A stretch of 64,000 nucleotides of DNA from Streptomyces sp. CG 926 (GTDB lineage: Bacteria > Actinomycetota > Actinomycetes > Streptomycetales > Streptomycetaceae), in assembly GCF_003148825.1 (NCBI RefSeq), contig NZ_QGGZ01000001.1, forward strand, positions 496,001 through 560,000, written 5' to 3'. Shown here piece after piece: positions 1 through 8,779 of the stretch. A program made the translations under genes and the position numbers. How positions within the stretch are numbered: the first letter of the stretch is position 1; each line of letters starts with the position of its first letter. Under the pieces are notes generated by a model. It was not told the DNA's origin. It saw nothing but the letters and a program-made list of their open reading frames with translations, and did not search any database.

Positions 1-2
1 CC

Positions 3-233
3 CGGCACGGCTCCCGGCCGGTGTTCCTGCTCTCCGGGCAGACGGCCAACAGCAACCAGGCCGGCGCCCGTCATCTGGCCAAGCACCATGAGCGGCTGGC
101 CCGCAAGTACGGCCGGGAGTCGTTCTGCCTCCTGTTGAAGGTCATCAACTCCGATGCCTATGGACCGGACGTGACGGAGCTGGTGGCGGACGTCACCGGG
201 CCGGCCCGGACACCCGTAGCGGCAGCCTCGTGA
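3..233 (+). CDS. C-terminal fragment of an unrecognised protein
   Basis: The frame is open from the first bases of the window to a TGA at 231-233, giving the last 76 residues of a protein that begins outside. The tail is a plausible globular sequence with FLLSGQTANSNQAGARH near its start and LLLKVINSDAYGPDV further on, followed by a low-information end. I do not recognise the family and see no catalytic motif. Its 3' end overlaps the 3' end of the convergent P450 gene by about 40 bases, so both share a very short termination region. It could be a chance open frame in GC-rich DNA, but the non-repetitive sequence favours a real gene end. Confidence 0.45.
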   Translation, partial: RHGSRPVFLLSGQTANSNQAGARHLAKHHERLARKYGRESFCLLLKVINSDAYGPDVTELVADVTGPARTPVAAAS

Positions 234-1452
234 TCCCGTTGATGAAGTTGGAGACCAGCCGGCGCGGCGGTCCAGCCGGTTCGGGGGCGGGCATGGCCGC
301 GCACCACTCCTCGTAGAGGGTGCGCAGCTGGAGCCGGGCGAAGTGGGCGCCGAGGCAGACGTGCGGGCCGTCCCCGAAGGAGACGTGCGGGTTGGGTGTC
401 CGGGCCAGGTCCAGGCGACCGGGATCGGCGAAGACGCGCTCGTCGTGGTTGGCGGAGGCGTGGAAGACCACCACCTTGTCCCCGGCGCGGATCCGCTGCC
501 CGGCCAGTTCGGTGTCGACGGCGGCCGTGCGGCGGAAGCTGAGCACCGGCGGGTGGACGCGTAGGAGTTCGTCGACGGCCCGGTCGAAGGGGACGGATCC
601 CCGCGCGAGCCGGCGGTAGGCGTCCGGGGCCTGGGCCAGGGCGAGCAGGCCACCGGGGGCGGCGCTGCGTACGGTGTCGTTGCCCGCGACGGTGAGCAGG
701 AAGAAGAACATCTCCAGTTCGGCCGGGTCGAGCCCGGCCTCGGCGAGGGCGGTCATCACGTCGTCGCCGGGGTGTCGGCGCTTGTGGTCGGCGAGTTCGC
801 GGGCGTACGCGAACATCTCGCCGAGCAGGGCCGGGGAGCGCGGGTTGAGCGGTGTGCCGTCCGGGCCGAGGAGCGGGGCCGGGGCGTCGTCGGGGTCCTG
901 GTACCCGATGATCCGTACGGTCCACTCCAGCAGCAGGGCCCGGTCGGTGGCCGGGACACCCAGCAGGTCGGTGAGGTTCAGCAGCGCGTACTCGTCGGTG
1001 ACGGCGCCTACGAGGTCGACGGCGCCGTCCTCGGCGTCCCGGCGGGCGGCGGCGAGCAGGGCGCGGGCCCGCTCGCGTACCCGCCCGGCGAAGGCGTCGA
1101 CGCGGGCGGGGGTGAAGGCGCGGGACACCAGCCGTCGCAGCCGGCCGTGCTCGGGCGGGTCCTGGTTGAGCATGGTGCGGCGCAGGAAGGGCAGGTCGGC
1201 CGGGTCGGGGTCGCGGATCTGGGTGGCGCCCAGCCAGGAGGAGTACGTCCGGTGGTCGCGCAGGACCCGGACGACGTCGGCGTGCCGGGTGACGGCCCAG
1301 AAGCCGGGGCCGGCGGGCCAGCCCTGGATCTCCGGCTCCGCCTGCCAGGCCACGGGGTGCCGTTCGCGCAGCAGCCGGTAGCGCTCGTGCGGGATGCCGG
1401 AGGCGTAGATGCGGGGGTCGAAGACGTCGGGGACGTCCGCGGCGTGGTCCAT
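193..1452 (-). CDS. cytochrome P450
   Basis: A 419-residue class I bacterial P450, a soluble haem monooxygenase needing a ferredoxin and reductase for electrons. Visible landmarks are the I-helix oxygen-binding motif AGNDT (256-260), the K-helix ExxR (E295, R298) and the haem loop FGDGPHVCLG (359-368) with Cys366 as the thiolate ligand. Length is normal for the family. The ATG at 1452 was chosen; an in-frame start 36 bases upstream adds an Arg/Gly-rich stretch with no family resemblance. No ferredoxin gene lies beside it, so redox partners must come from elsewhere. The substrate cannot be read from the sequence; the general pattern resembles actinobacterial P450s acting on terpenoids or lipids, which is only a guess. 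Confidence 0.9.
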   Translation of the reverse strand: MDHAADVPDVFDPRIYASGIPHERYRLLRERHPVAWQAEPEIQGWPAGPGFWAVTRHADVVRVLRDHRTYSSWLGATQIRDPDPADLPFLRRTMLNQDPPEHGRLRRLVSRAFTPARVDAFAGRVRERARALLAAARRDAEDGAVDLVGAVTDEYALLNLTDLLGVPATDRALLLEWTVRIIGYQDPDDAPAPLLGPDGTPLNPRSPALLGEMFAYARELADHKRRHPGDDVMTALAEAGLDPAELEMFFFLLTVAGNDTVRSAAPGGLLALAQAPDAYRRLARGSVPFDRAVDELLRVHPPVLSFRRTAAVDTELAGQRIRAGDKVVVFHASANHDERVFADPGRLDLARTPNPHVSFGDGPHVCLGAHFARLQLRTLYEEWCAAMPAPEPAGPPRRLVSNFINGITRLPLRVSGPAR

Positions 1453-1540
1453 GGGGCCACCGTGGCGGGTGTGCGGCCCCGACCGCAAGGGCGCGGCCGC
1501 ACCGTCCGGCGGGTGCCGGGCCGCGGGTCTGCCGGGCCCG

Positions 1541-2071
1541 TCAGCGTTTCAGGTCGCAGTCGGCGGGGGCGAGTACGGTGTCGGGGCCCTTCAGGGTGAC
1601 CGGGCTGACGGTGTCCGGCACGGCGGAGAGGCCGATGGTGCACACGAGCTGCATCCGGGCCGGTGCCGACAGGTTGCCCACGGCGAAGGGCACCCCGACG
1701 GTCACCCCGGTGTGCGAGTACGAACTCACCGACAGTTGGTCGTCCTTCCCGGCGGCGAGCCGGGGCAGCGCCGTGGTGAGCCCGACCTCGCCGGCCCGGC
1801 CGTGGGGGCCCTCCAGCAGCAGGAGCAGCAGGACCTCGGGGTTGATGTTGTGGCCCTCGAACCCGCTGATCGGGGTGGGGACGAGTCGGTCGCCCTCCTT
1901 GGACAGGAAGTAGATGACGGTGCTCTTGCCCCCGGGGACCTTGACGGTGGGGGCGTGGCCGCTGTCGATCACCCCGGTGCGTTTGATCCCGCAACCGGTG
2001 AGCAGCAGGGCGCAGCCCATCAGCATCGCCATGGCCGCGGCCGCCCGGGACCCCGTCACGAGCCGTGTCAT
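1541..2071 (-). CDS. GerMN-like lipoprotein of a two-component operon
   Basis: A 176-residue secreted lipoprotein. The signal peptide ends in a lipobox (LLTGC, Cys27), so the mature protein should be anchored to the outer face of the membrane. The rest (about 48-160) reads like a GerMN domain: an extended strand ending in YFLSKEGDRLVP, then a leucine-rich helix and EGP turn. Its ATG overlaps the TGA of the upstream sensor kinase gene (ATGA), so translation is coupled. Lipoproteins follow the kinase in other actinobacterial loci (LpqB after MtrB, a lipoprotein beside AfsQ2) and are thought to modulate the sensor; that role here is inferred. Confidence 0.75.
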   Translation of the reverse strand: MTRLVTGSRAAAAMAMLMGCALLLTGCGIKRTGVIDSGHAPTVKVPGGKSTVIYFLSKEGDRLVPTPISGFEGHNINPEVLLLLLLEGPHGRAGEVGLTTALPRLAAGKDDQLSVSSYSHTGVTVGVPFAVGNLSAPARMQLVCTIGLSAVPDTVSPVTLKGPDTVLAPADCDLKR

Positions 2072-3513
2072 ACGCGGGCCTCCAACGGCATGTCGAGGGT
2101 GAACACCGCTCCCCCGGCGGGCCCGTTGGCCGCGAGGAGGGTACCGCCGTGCAGGCGGACGTTCTCCAGGGTGATCGCGAGGCCGAGGCCGCTGCCGGCG
2201 GAGCGGGTCCGGGCCGCGTCGGCCTTGAAGAAGCGGTCGAAGATGTGCGGCAGCACCTCGGGCGCTATGCCGGGGCCGCTGTCGGCGACGTCGATCAGCA
2301 GCCGTTGTCCGTCCTCGCCCGGTGCGGTCCGTACGGTGACGCGTACGGGGGCGCCGCCGTGCCGCAGGGCGTTGCCGACGAGGTTGGCGAGGACCACGTC
2401 GAAGCGGCGCGGGTCGAGCCGGGCGCGGACCTGGTCCGGCAACTCGGTGACGATCCGGTCGTCGACCCAGTGGCGGCGCTCCAGGGTCTTGCGCACGGCT
2501 TCGGCGATGTCCACGTCGTCGAGGTTGAGTTCGGCGGCCCGGGCGTCGAAGCGGGAGATCTCCATCAGGTCCTCGACGAGGACGGCGAGCTTGCCCGTCT
2601 CGGCGCTGACCAGGTGCAGGGCCTTGGCGGTGTCGGCGTCGAGGTGTTCGGCGTCCTCGTCGAGGACCTCGGTGACGGCGAGCATCCCGGCGAGGGGGGT
2701 GCGCAGTTCGTGGGAGACGTCGGAGGCGAAGCGGCGGGCGCGGACCTCCGCCTCCTGGAGCTCGCGCACGGACTGTTCCAGGGCGCGGGCGGTCTCGTTG
2801 AAGGTGCGGGCGAGTCCGGCGAGCTCGTCGGCGCCCCGGACCTCGATCCGGGTGTCGAGGTGGCCGCCGCCGAGGCGCTGGGCGGCCCGGCGCATGTCGC
2901 GGACCGGCCGCAGCACGCTGCGGGCGGCCAGCAGCGCGGGCACGATGGCGATGGCCAGTCCTGGGACGGCGCCCTGCTTGGCGGCGTCGACCATCGCCTC
3001 GACGGTCTGCTTCTCGGTGGAGAGCGGAACGCTGGCGTAGAAGACGGCGCCGGTGGATTCGGTGTAACCGTTGTGCTCGAAGAGGGCGGGGACGCCGACG
3101 GTGAGCCACGGGTTGCCGCGCTGGTCCTCGACCCGCTGGAAGGCGGTCCAGTCGTTGCGCCGGACCTTCTCGCGCAGGTTGTCGGTGATCACGCTGGAGG
3201 TCGGTGTGCCGGGGTTGGTGGAGACCCGCACGCTGCCGTACTCGCCGAAGATGATCCACGGGTGCGGTTTGCCGCGCTTGCCGAGTTCGATGACGATCCG
3301 CTGGAGTTCCGTCTGGTCCAGCGGAAGCCGGACCTCCTGCTGCTCGACCTGGTCCCGCAGGGTGCTGACGGCGGTGTCCTGGGTCTGCTTGAGGATCGCG
3401 TTGCGCGCCTGCTGGTAGGTGAGGGCGGCCGTGGTCACCGCGCTGATCGCGGCGACGAGCAGGAAGGCCGCGATCAGTCGGGTGCGCAGGCCCAGCGGCG
3501 CTATGCGTCGCAC
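2068..3513 (-). CDS. sensor histidine kinase (HAMP/HisKA)
   Basis: A 481-residue membrane kinase. TM1 lies near 11-31, an extracytoplasmic sensor loop spans about 32-181, and TM2 lies near 183-200. HAMP follows, then the H-box SHELRTPL with phosphoacceptor His268. The ATP domain shows N-box NLVGN (377-381), G1 DSGPG (411-415), F-box FDRFF and G2 GSGLGLA (440-446). The GTG start at 3513 follows the regulator stop by six bases. It is in one operon with the regulator and the lipoprotein gene. The signal is unknown; the neighbouring murJ and femABX genes suggest envelope stress, which is inference from position only. Confidence 0.92.
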   Translation of the reverse strand: MRRIAPLGLRTRLIAAFLLVAAISAVTTAALTYQQARNAILKQTQDTAVSTLRDQVEQQEVRLPLDQTELQRIVIELGKRGKPHPWIIFGEYGSVRVSTNPGTPTSSVITDNLREKVRRNDWTAFQRVEDQRGNPWLTVGVPALFEHNGYTESTGAVFYASVPLSTEKQTVEAMVDAAKQGAVPGLAIAIVPALLAARSVLRPVRDMRRAAQRLGGGHLDTRIEVRGADELAGLARTFNETARALEQSVRELQEAEVRARRFASDVSHELRTPLAGMLAVTEVLDEDAEHLDADTAKALHLVSAETGKLAVLVEDLMEISRFDARAAELNLDDVDIAEAVRKTLERRHWVDDRIVTELPDQVRARLDPRRFDVVLANLVGNALRHGGAPVRVTVRTAPGEDGQRLLIDVADSGPGIAPEVLPHIFDRFFKADAARTRSAGSGLGLAITLENVRLHGGTLLAANGPAGGAVFTLDMPLEARV

Positions 3514-3519
3514 GGTCGC

Positions 3520-4203
3520 CTACAGGGGACCGAAGCGGTAGCCGAAGCCGCGCACGGTCTGTATGTAGCGGGGGCTCGCGTCGGGGTTCTCGACCTTGGT
3601 GCGCAGCCGGCGGACGCAGGCGTCCACGAGCCGGGCGTCGGCGTGGTAGCTGTGGTCCCAGACGTATTCGAGGAGTTGCTGGCGGGAGAAAACCTGCTCG
3701 GGTGAGGCCGACAGGTGCAGCAGGAGCTTGATCTCGCTGGGGGCGAGGGGGACCCGTTCGCCGTTCTTGGCCACGCTCAGCCCGGCGCGGTCGATGCTCA
3801 GCTCGCCGTGGTGCTCGAGTCCCGGGCGGCTGCCCACGGGGTCGCTGAGTCGGCGCAGGACGGCTTTGATGCGGGCCTCGATGACCTCGGTGCGGGCGGG
3901 TTTGACGATGTAGTCGTCGGCGCCGGCCTCCAGGCCGACGACGATGTCGAAGTCGTCGCCGCGTGCGGTGAGCATGATGATCGGTACCTGGCTGGTCTCG
4001 CGGATGCGGCGGCAGACCTGGACGCCGTTGATGCCGGGCAGCATCAGGTCGAGCAGGACGAGCTCGGGGCGGAATCCCGCCATCAGTGCCAGCCCTTCCT
4101 CGCCGGTCTCGGCGGAACTCACGTCGTGGCCCCGACGGCGCAGGCCGAGGCCGACCCCCTCACGGATGGAAGGGTCGTCCTCGATCAGCAGTACGCGTGG
4201 CAT
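3520..4203 (-). CDS. OmpR/PhoB-type response regulator
   Basis: A 227-residue regulator. The receiver domain (1-115) has the acidic pair E8/D9/D10, phosphoacceptor Asp52 (LLDLMLPG), Thr79 and Lys101. A winged-helix DNA-binding domain follows with the RLVDACVRRLRTKVE recognition-helix region and a terminal VRGFGYRF wing. It is first in a three-gene operon with its cognate sensor and a lipoprotein, like the AfsQ1/Q2 and MtrA/MtrB/LpqB systems. Compared with those from memory it is a paralogue of that class, not an identical member, so no symbol is given. Confidence 0.92.
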   Translation of the reverse strand: MPRVLLIEDDPSIREGVGLGLRRRGHDVSSAETGEEGLALMAGFRPELVLLDLMLPGINGVQVCRRIRETSQVPIIMLTARGDDFDIVVGLEAGADDYIVKPARTEVIEARIKAVLRRLSDPVGSRPGLEHHGELSIDRAGLSVAKNGERVPLAPSEIKLLLHLSASPEQVFSRQQLLEYVWDHSYHADARLVDACVRRLRTKVENPDASPRYIQTVRGFGYRFGPL

Positions 4204-4244
4204 TCGGCCAGTATTCCAAACGTGTTGCGGGGCCTTACCTCCCG

Positions 4245-5927
4245 CTATCGGCCGAGCCTGCGCCTCAGGGAGTCCAGCATGTCGGTGATCTCCGTCAGGC
4301 GTAGCGGCCTGGCGAGGATGACGACGACGAGCGCCAGCACGACGGTTCCCGCCCCGACCGCGGCGAAGTTGCCGAACCGCTCGGCGGCGCGAGCGGCGGC
4401 GTACGCGGCGGCGGCCGCCGGTGCGCAGGCGACGAGGAGCCGCAGGTGGGTCCGTGCGGCGGTGGCGCGCCGCTGCGTACGGGTGCCCGCGCGCGGGCCG
4501 AGCCGGCGGGTGAGGGTGTGGGCGGTGACGGCGGCGCCCGCGAGGAAGGCGACGGAGGAGGCGGCGGCCATGCCGGTGACGGCCCAGCGCGGGGACAGCA
4601 GGAAGTAGGCGGCGGCCGACAGGCCGGCGGTGAGCGCGGCGATGACCAGGTTCAGGAAGAAGGGGGTCCGGGTGTCGGAGAGGGCGTAGAAGCCGCGCGA
4701 GAGGACGTACTGGGCGGAGTAGGCGATCAGGCCGGGGGCGAAGGCGATGAGCATGCCCGCCATCACCTCGATGTCGGCGGCGTCGGTGCGGCCGTACTCG
4801 AAGACGCTGCCCATCACCCAGGGGGCGAGGGCGGCGAAGAGCGCGGCGGCGGGCACGACGAGGGCGGCGCTGGAGCGCAGGACGTAGGAGATGTCGCGGC
4901 GCACGGCGGCGAGGTCGCCGTCGGTGGCGGCCGCGCTCATCCGGGGCATCAGGGCGGTCACGAGGGAGACGGTGATGATGCCCTGCGGGACGACCCACAG
5001 CTGGTAGGCGTTGCTGTAGGCGATGTAGCCGGCGCCGCCCGCGAGTCCGGCGTCCACGGCGTGCGCTCCGGTGGTGGTGGAGAGCCGGGTGACGACCCAG
5101 TAGGCGATCTGGTTGGTGAGGACGAGCATGATCAGCCAGCCCGCGTTGCGCAGGGGGCGACCCAGGCCGCTGCCGCGCCAGTCGAAGCGGGGGCGCCAGC
5201 GGAAGCGGGCGGCGCGCAGCGAGGGGAGCAGGGCGAGGGCCTGGATGACGATGCCGAGGGTGGTGCCGAGGCCCAGGAGCCGGGTCTCGGCGGCGCTGAG
5301 GCCGGCCGCCCCGTCGTGGGAGAGGTGGAGGAAGAGCCCGAAGACACCGATGATGACGACGTTGTTGAGGACCGGGGTCCACATCATCGCGCCGAACCGG
5401 CCGCGGGCGTTGAGCACCTGCCCGAGCAGGGTGAAGAGCCCGTAGAAGAGGATCTGCGGCAGGCAGTACCGGGCGAGGGCCACGGTGGTGCTCGCCCGGG
5501 CCCCGTCGTAGTCGGTGTACACCGAGACGATCAGCGGGGCGGCGAGGACCGCGACGGCGGTGAGCGCCACGAGGGCGGCGGTGCAGGCGGTGAGCAGCCG
5601 GTCGGTGTAGGCGGATCCGCCGTCCGCGTGCTCCTTGGCGGCCCGGACGAGCTCGGGCACGAAGACGGCGTTGAGCGCGCCGCCGATGAGCAGCATGTAG
5701 ATGATGTTCGGGACCGTGTTGGCGACGGTGTAGCTGTCGCCGAGGAATTCGGCGCCCAGTGCCGCGGCGACGACGGCGGAGCGGATGAAGCCGGTGGCGC
5801 GGGAGACGATGGAGCCGGCCGCCATGAGCGCGCCGCTGCGCAGCACCGAGGTCTTCCCCGATGAGGCGCCGGTGCTCGCCGGGGCGGCGTCCGCTCTGGT
5901 GGCGCTGTTGGTGTCGGTGGCCGTCAC
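4245..5927 (-). CDS. murJ: MurJ-type lipid II flippase
   Basis: A 560-residue polytopic membrane protein of the MurJ/MviN part of the MOP superfamily, with about 14 hydrophobic segments starting near residue 45. MurJ proteins flip lipid-linked peptidoglycan precursor across the cytoplasmic membrane. The N-terminus has the family pattern SGALMAAGSIVSRATGFIRS with a conserved Arg in TM1. The GTG at 5927 was chosen because it overlaps the TGA of the upstream FemABX gene (GTGA), implying coupled translation. Pairing with a FemABX transferase supports a role in wall precursor handling. Streptomyces usually has more than one MurJ-like protein, so this may not be the essential copy. Confidence 0.85.
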   Translation of the reverse strand: MTATDTNSATRADAAPASTGASSGKTSVLRSGALMAAGSIVSRATGFIRSAVVAAALGAEFLGDSYTVANTVPNIIYMLLIGGALNAVFVPELVRAAKEHADGGSAYTDRLLTACTAALVALTAVAVLAAPLIVSVYTDYDGARASTTVALARYCLPQILFYGLFTLLGQVLNARGRFGAMMWTPVLNNVVIIGVFGLFLHLSHDGAAGLSAAETRLLGLGTTLGIVIQALALLPSLRAARFRWRPRFDWRGSGLGRPLRNAGWLIMLVLTNQIAYWVVTRLSTTTGAHAVDAGLAGGAGYIAYSNAYQLWVVPQGIITVSLVTALMPRMSAAATDGDLAAVRRDISYVLRSSAALVVPAAALFAALAPWVMGSVFEYGRTDAADIEVMAGMLIAFAPGLIAYSAQYVLSRGFYALSDTRTPFFLNLVIAALTAGLSAAAYFLLSPRWAVTGMAAASSVAFLAGAAVTAHTLTRRLGPRAGTRTQRRATAARTHLRLLVACAPAAAAAYAAARAAERFGNFAAVGAGTVVLALVVVILARPLRLTEITDMLDSLRRRLGR

Positions 5928-7093
5928 CGGCGGGCCAGGTAGGCCTGGAACGCCTTGTAGAGCGCCGCGTTGGCGACTCCGTCCATCGGTTTCTCCCACT
6001 CTCCCAGCGTCTCGACGACCTGTCCGCCGGTGCCGAGCTTCCAGCGCAGCAGCCCGTAGGAACGCGCCGAGGGGTCAAGGGTGGAGGGTACCCCGCGCAT
6101 GTCGTACTCCTCCGCGCCGAGGGCGTGGGCGTCGCACATCATGCGCCACTGCAGGGCGTTGCTGGGGCGGACCTCGCGGCGGTGGTCGGCGGAGGCGCCG
6201 GTCTGGTACCAGACCCGCTTCCCGGCGGTGATCATCGTGTGGGCGGCGAGGATCTCGCCCTGGTGGACGCCGAGGTAGAGGCGCATGCGGCCGGGCGCCT
6301 CCTCGTTGAGGACCTGGTACTGCTGCTCGTAGTACGCGAGGGAGCGGCCGAGCCGGAAGCCGTCGCGCTCCTCGGTGATGCGCAGCAGCCGGTAGAACTC
6401 GGGCAGGTCGGCGAAGGTGCCGATGATCGTCTCCACGCCGGACTTCGTGGCCTTGCGTACGTTGCGCCGCCATTCCTGGTTGAGGCCCGCCCACACCTCG
6501 TCGAGGGTGCGGCCGGCCAGCGGCACGCGGAAGACGTGGCGGGGCTGGGCGTCGCCGTCGTCCTCGCCGCCGCACCGCGTCCAGCCGCGGGTGCGCAGTC
6601 GGTCGGCGAGGGCGGCGCCCACCGGGTCGACCTCGGTGGCGAGCACGTCGGATATCTGCCGGCCGGGCCCGGAGGCGGACTTGACGCAGGCCGCGTCCCA
6701 GCGGCGGTAGGCGGGGGTGGGGCCGATGCGGACGGCGAAGGCGCCGGAGGAGCGCAGGTGGCGCATGAGCGGGGTCAGCCAGCGGTCGATGTGCGGATCG
6801 GACCAGTCGGCGACGGGCCCCTCGGGGAGGTAGGCGAAGTATTTACGAGTTCCGGGAAATTGCCGATAGAGAACGAGACCGGCACCCTGAATCTGTCCGT
6901 CCGCATAGTGCCAACCGACCCTTTCCGAGCGCCAGAGGTCCTTTACCCGGGCCCAGGAGGGGTACTGGAGAAAGCTCGCCCCGCCGTGGCGGTAAAGGAA
7001 GGCCTGGTATTCGGAGACGGACAGGGCACGTACCCGGAGCTCCCGGTCCTGGTCATGGTCCTGTTGGGCGGGGGTCACGAGCAGTGCGCACAC
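5924..7093 (-). CDS. FemABX-type peptidyltransferase
   Basis: A 389-residue protein of the FemABX/GNAT-fold family, which transfers amino acids from aminoacyl-tRNA to the lipid II stem peptide. Family features are SFLQYPSWARVK near residue 40, EWRRNVRKATKSGV in the middle and a C-terminal YDMRGVP block. In Streptomyces, FemX adds the first Gly of the interpeptide bridge; whether this is FemX or a paralogue is not decidable here. It precedes murJ with overlapping stop and start. The GTG start at 7093 is the longest option. Codons for roughly residues 60-85 (6838-6920) are unusually A/T-rich at third positions for this genome. Confidence 0.85.
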   Translation of the reverse strand: MCALLVTPAQQDHDQDRELRVRALSVSEYQAFLYRHGGASFLQYPSWARVKDLWRSERVGWHYADGQIQGAGLVLYRQFPGTRKYFAYLPEGPVADWSDPHIDRWLTPLMRHLRSSGAFAVRIGPTPAYRRWDAACVKSASGPGRQISDVLATEVDPVGAALADRLRTRGWTRCGGEDDGDAQPRHVFRVPLAGRTLDEVWAGLNQEWRRNVRKATKSGVETIIGTFADLPEFYRLLRITEERDGFRLGRSLAYYEQQYQVLNEEAPGRMRLYLGVHQGEILAAHTMITAGKRVWYQTGASADHRREVRPSNALQWRMMCDAHALGAEEYDMRGVPSTLDPSARSYGLLRWKLGTGGQVVETLGEWEKPMDGVANAALYKAFQAYLARR

Positions 7094-7315
7094 GGCAGCC
7101 GGCCTTCCTGTCGTCCTGACGGTCTCTCACAGGACTCTCACAGCCGCCCGTGACCGCTGTGCGCGGCGATTGTGACCGGACGATGACCGTTTCGCTGCGG
7201 TCGACGTCACAAGAAAGAGGACGAGGTTTTCCGCCGATCACGGAACCTAAAGTCGGGTCGTTGGCATCTCCTTTTGCGAACGTCACTCCCCACCGCTCCT
7301 GGAAAGGGCCCTTCG

Positions 7316-8512
7316 TTGAGCCGTATACGCCGCACCGCCATGGCGGGCACCGCACTTCTGGCCGCCTCGCTCACCGCCTGCACGGGCGCGAGCGACGGCG
7401 GCGGCGACGACAAGGGCAAGGCCGAGCCGCAGAAGCCGAAGGCGGCCATGGCGGTCTCGGTGAACCTCACCGGGGATCAGGTCAAGGCAGGCCAGCCGGT
7501 GGTGGTGACCGTCGCGGAGGGCAAGCTGGCCCAGGTGAAGGTGACCGACGCCAAGGGCACGGAGCTGCCGGGGAAGATATCCGACGACGGGAAGACCTGG
7601 ACCTCGGAGCGCAACGCTCCGCCCGGTGCGGAGTACAAGGTCGAGGCGCAGAACACCGACAGCCAGAGTGCCGCCGCCCAGTTCAGGACGAGCGCCGCCG
7701 ACAAGGTGAACAAGGTCTCGATCAACATCTCCAAGGGCAGCACGGTGGGCGTGGCCATGCCCGTGTCCCTCGTCTTCGACAACCCGGTGACGAACAAGGC
7801 CGAGGTCGAGAAGCAGCTCAAGGTGACCGCCTCGGACAACACCGAGGGCTCCTGGGGCTGGCTCAAGGACTACGACGGCAAGGACCGCGTCGACTGGCGG
7901 CCGAAGGACTACTGGAAGTCCGGCACGGACGTGAAGGTCGAGATGCACCTGAACGGCGTGGACTCCGGCAAGGGCGGCGGGCTGTTCGCCCGCGACTACA
8001 GCACCGAGTTCAAGATCGGCAAGGATCGCCGGATCCAGGTCAGCCTCGACAGCAAGAAGATGACGGTGACCGAGAACGGTCAGGCGCAGAAGGCGGTCCC
8101 GATCTCGGCCGGCACGCCGGGCGGCAAGAAGGCGTCGTGGTCCGGGAAGATGGTGATCATGACGAAGGAGGGCACCATCCGGATGGACTCCCAGACGGTG
8201 GGCCTGGACAACGCCTACGACAAGATGGTCGATTACTCGATGCGGCTGACCTGGTCCGGCATGTACGCGCACGCCGCCCCCTGGAACTCCGACAACTTCG
8301 GCCGCGCCAACAGCAGTTCCGGCTGCGTGGGGATGAGCGACGCCAACGCCAAGGAGTTCTTCGGACAGTCGCAGGTCGGCGACCTCTTCGAGGTGGTCGG
8401 CGAGGGCTCCAAGGGCCAGGCGGAGCTGGGTAACGGCTACGGCGAGTGGAACCTGTCGTTCGACCAGTGGAAGGCCAAGAGCGCGCTGTCCGGCGCGCCG
8501 CAGAACGGCTGA
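7316..8512 (+). CDS. L,D-transpeptidase-like lipoprotein
   Basis: A 398-residue exported lipoprotein: signal peptide with lipobox LTAC (Cys22), a Gly/Asp/Lys linker, two Ig-like domains (about 45-240) and a C-terminal YkuD catalytic domain. Active L,D-transpeptidases cross-link peptidoglycan 3-3 through a Cys. The presumed nucleophile is Cys337 and His319 is present. Two positions usually conserved are changed: the HSAPW motif reads HAAPW, and the SHGC motif reads SSGC (Ser335 where His is expected). The TTG at 7316 was chosen because GGAAAGG sits seven bases upstream and it gives a clean signal peptide. It is divergent from the FemABX gene, supporting a cell-wall role. Confidence 0.85.
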   Translation: MSRIRRTAMAGTALLAASLTACTGASDGGGDDKGKAEPQKPKAAMAVSVNLTGDQVKAGQPVVVTVAEGKLAQVKVTDAKGTELPGKISDDGKTWTSERNAPPGAEYKVEAQNTDSQSAAAQFRTSAADKVNKVSINISKGSTVGVAMPVSLVFDNPVTNKAEVEKQLKVTASDNTEGSWGWLKDYDGKDRVDWRPKDYWKSGTDVKVEMHLNGVDSGKGGGLFARDYSTEFKIGKDRRIQVSLDSKKMTVTENGQAQKAVPISAGTPGGKKASWSGKMVIMTKEGTIRMDSQTVGLDNAYDKMVDYSMRLTWSGMYAHAAPWNSDNFGRANSSSGCVGMSDANAKEFFGQSQVGDLFEVVGEGSKGQAELGNGYGEWNLSFDQWKAKSALSGAPQNG

Positions 8513-8520
8513 CGGTCGAC

Positions 8521-8660
8521 CGGCGTCCGGCGTCCGGCCGGCAATCGGCGACCGGCGCCCGGCGCCCGGCGACCGGCCCGCACGTGGGCCGGTTCGTGGC
8601 CGGTTCCCGACCTGCCCGCGGCCGGTTGACGACCCACCGGCGGCCTGTTCGCGGCCGGTC
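8521..8660. repeat. degenerate CCGGCG microrepeat tract
   Basis: Just after the transpeptidase gene the sequence consists of loosely repeated 8-10 base units of the CGGCGNCCGG type, then scattered GGCCGGT units. There is no clear open frame with a plausible product. It may contain overlapping hairpins that stop transcription, but no single terminator stands out. Confidence 0.5.
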
Positions 8661-8678
8661 CACCGAAATCGACCAATC

Positions 8679-8743
8679 GTTACCAGTGCGTAACTTACTC
8701 ACGGGTTACTTTCGGTAACACGCTCCCGTTACCGTCGGGTCAC
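8679..8743. promoter_or_regulatory. three tandem GTTAC...GTAAC palindromes
   Basis: Upstream of the secreted hydrolase gene are GTTAC-N6-GTAAC (8679-8694), GTTAC-N5-GTAAC (8705-8719) and the imperfect GTTAC-N6-GTCAC (8728-8743), with centres about 24-26 bases apart. The same GTTAC-N6-GTAAC element occurs before the secreted SGNH hydrolase gene at 40628-40643. They look like a multi-site operator for one dimeric regulator; the regulator is unknown. Confidence 0.6.
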
Positions 8744-8779
8744 TTTGACAACGAACCCGGCGTACGCGAGGAGCGATTG

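Noticed and set aside
7226..7300. GGAAC sequence upstream of the transpeptidase gene as a SigE-type promoter
   Set aside because: A matching -10 element at the right distance was not found.
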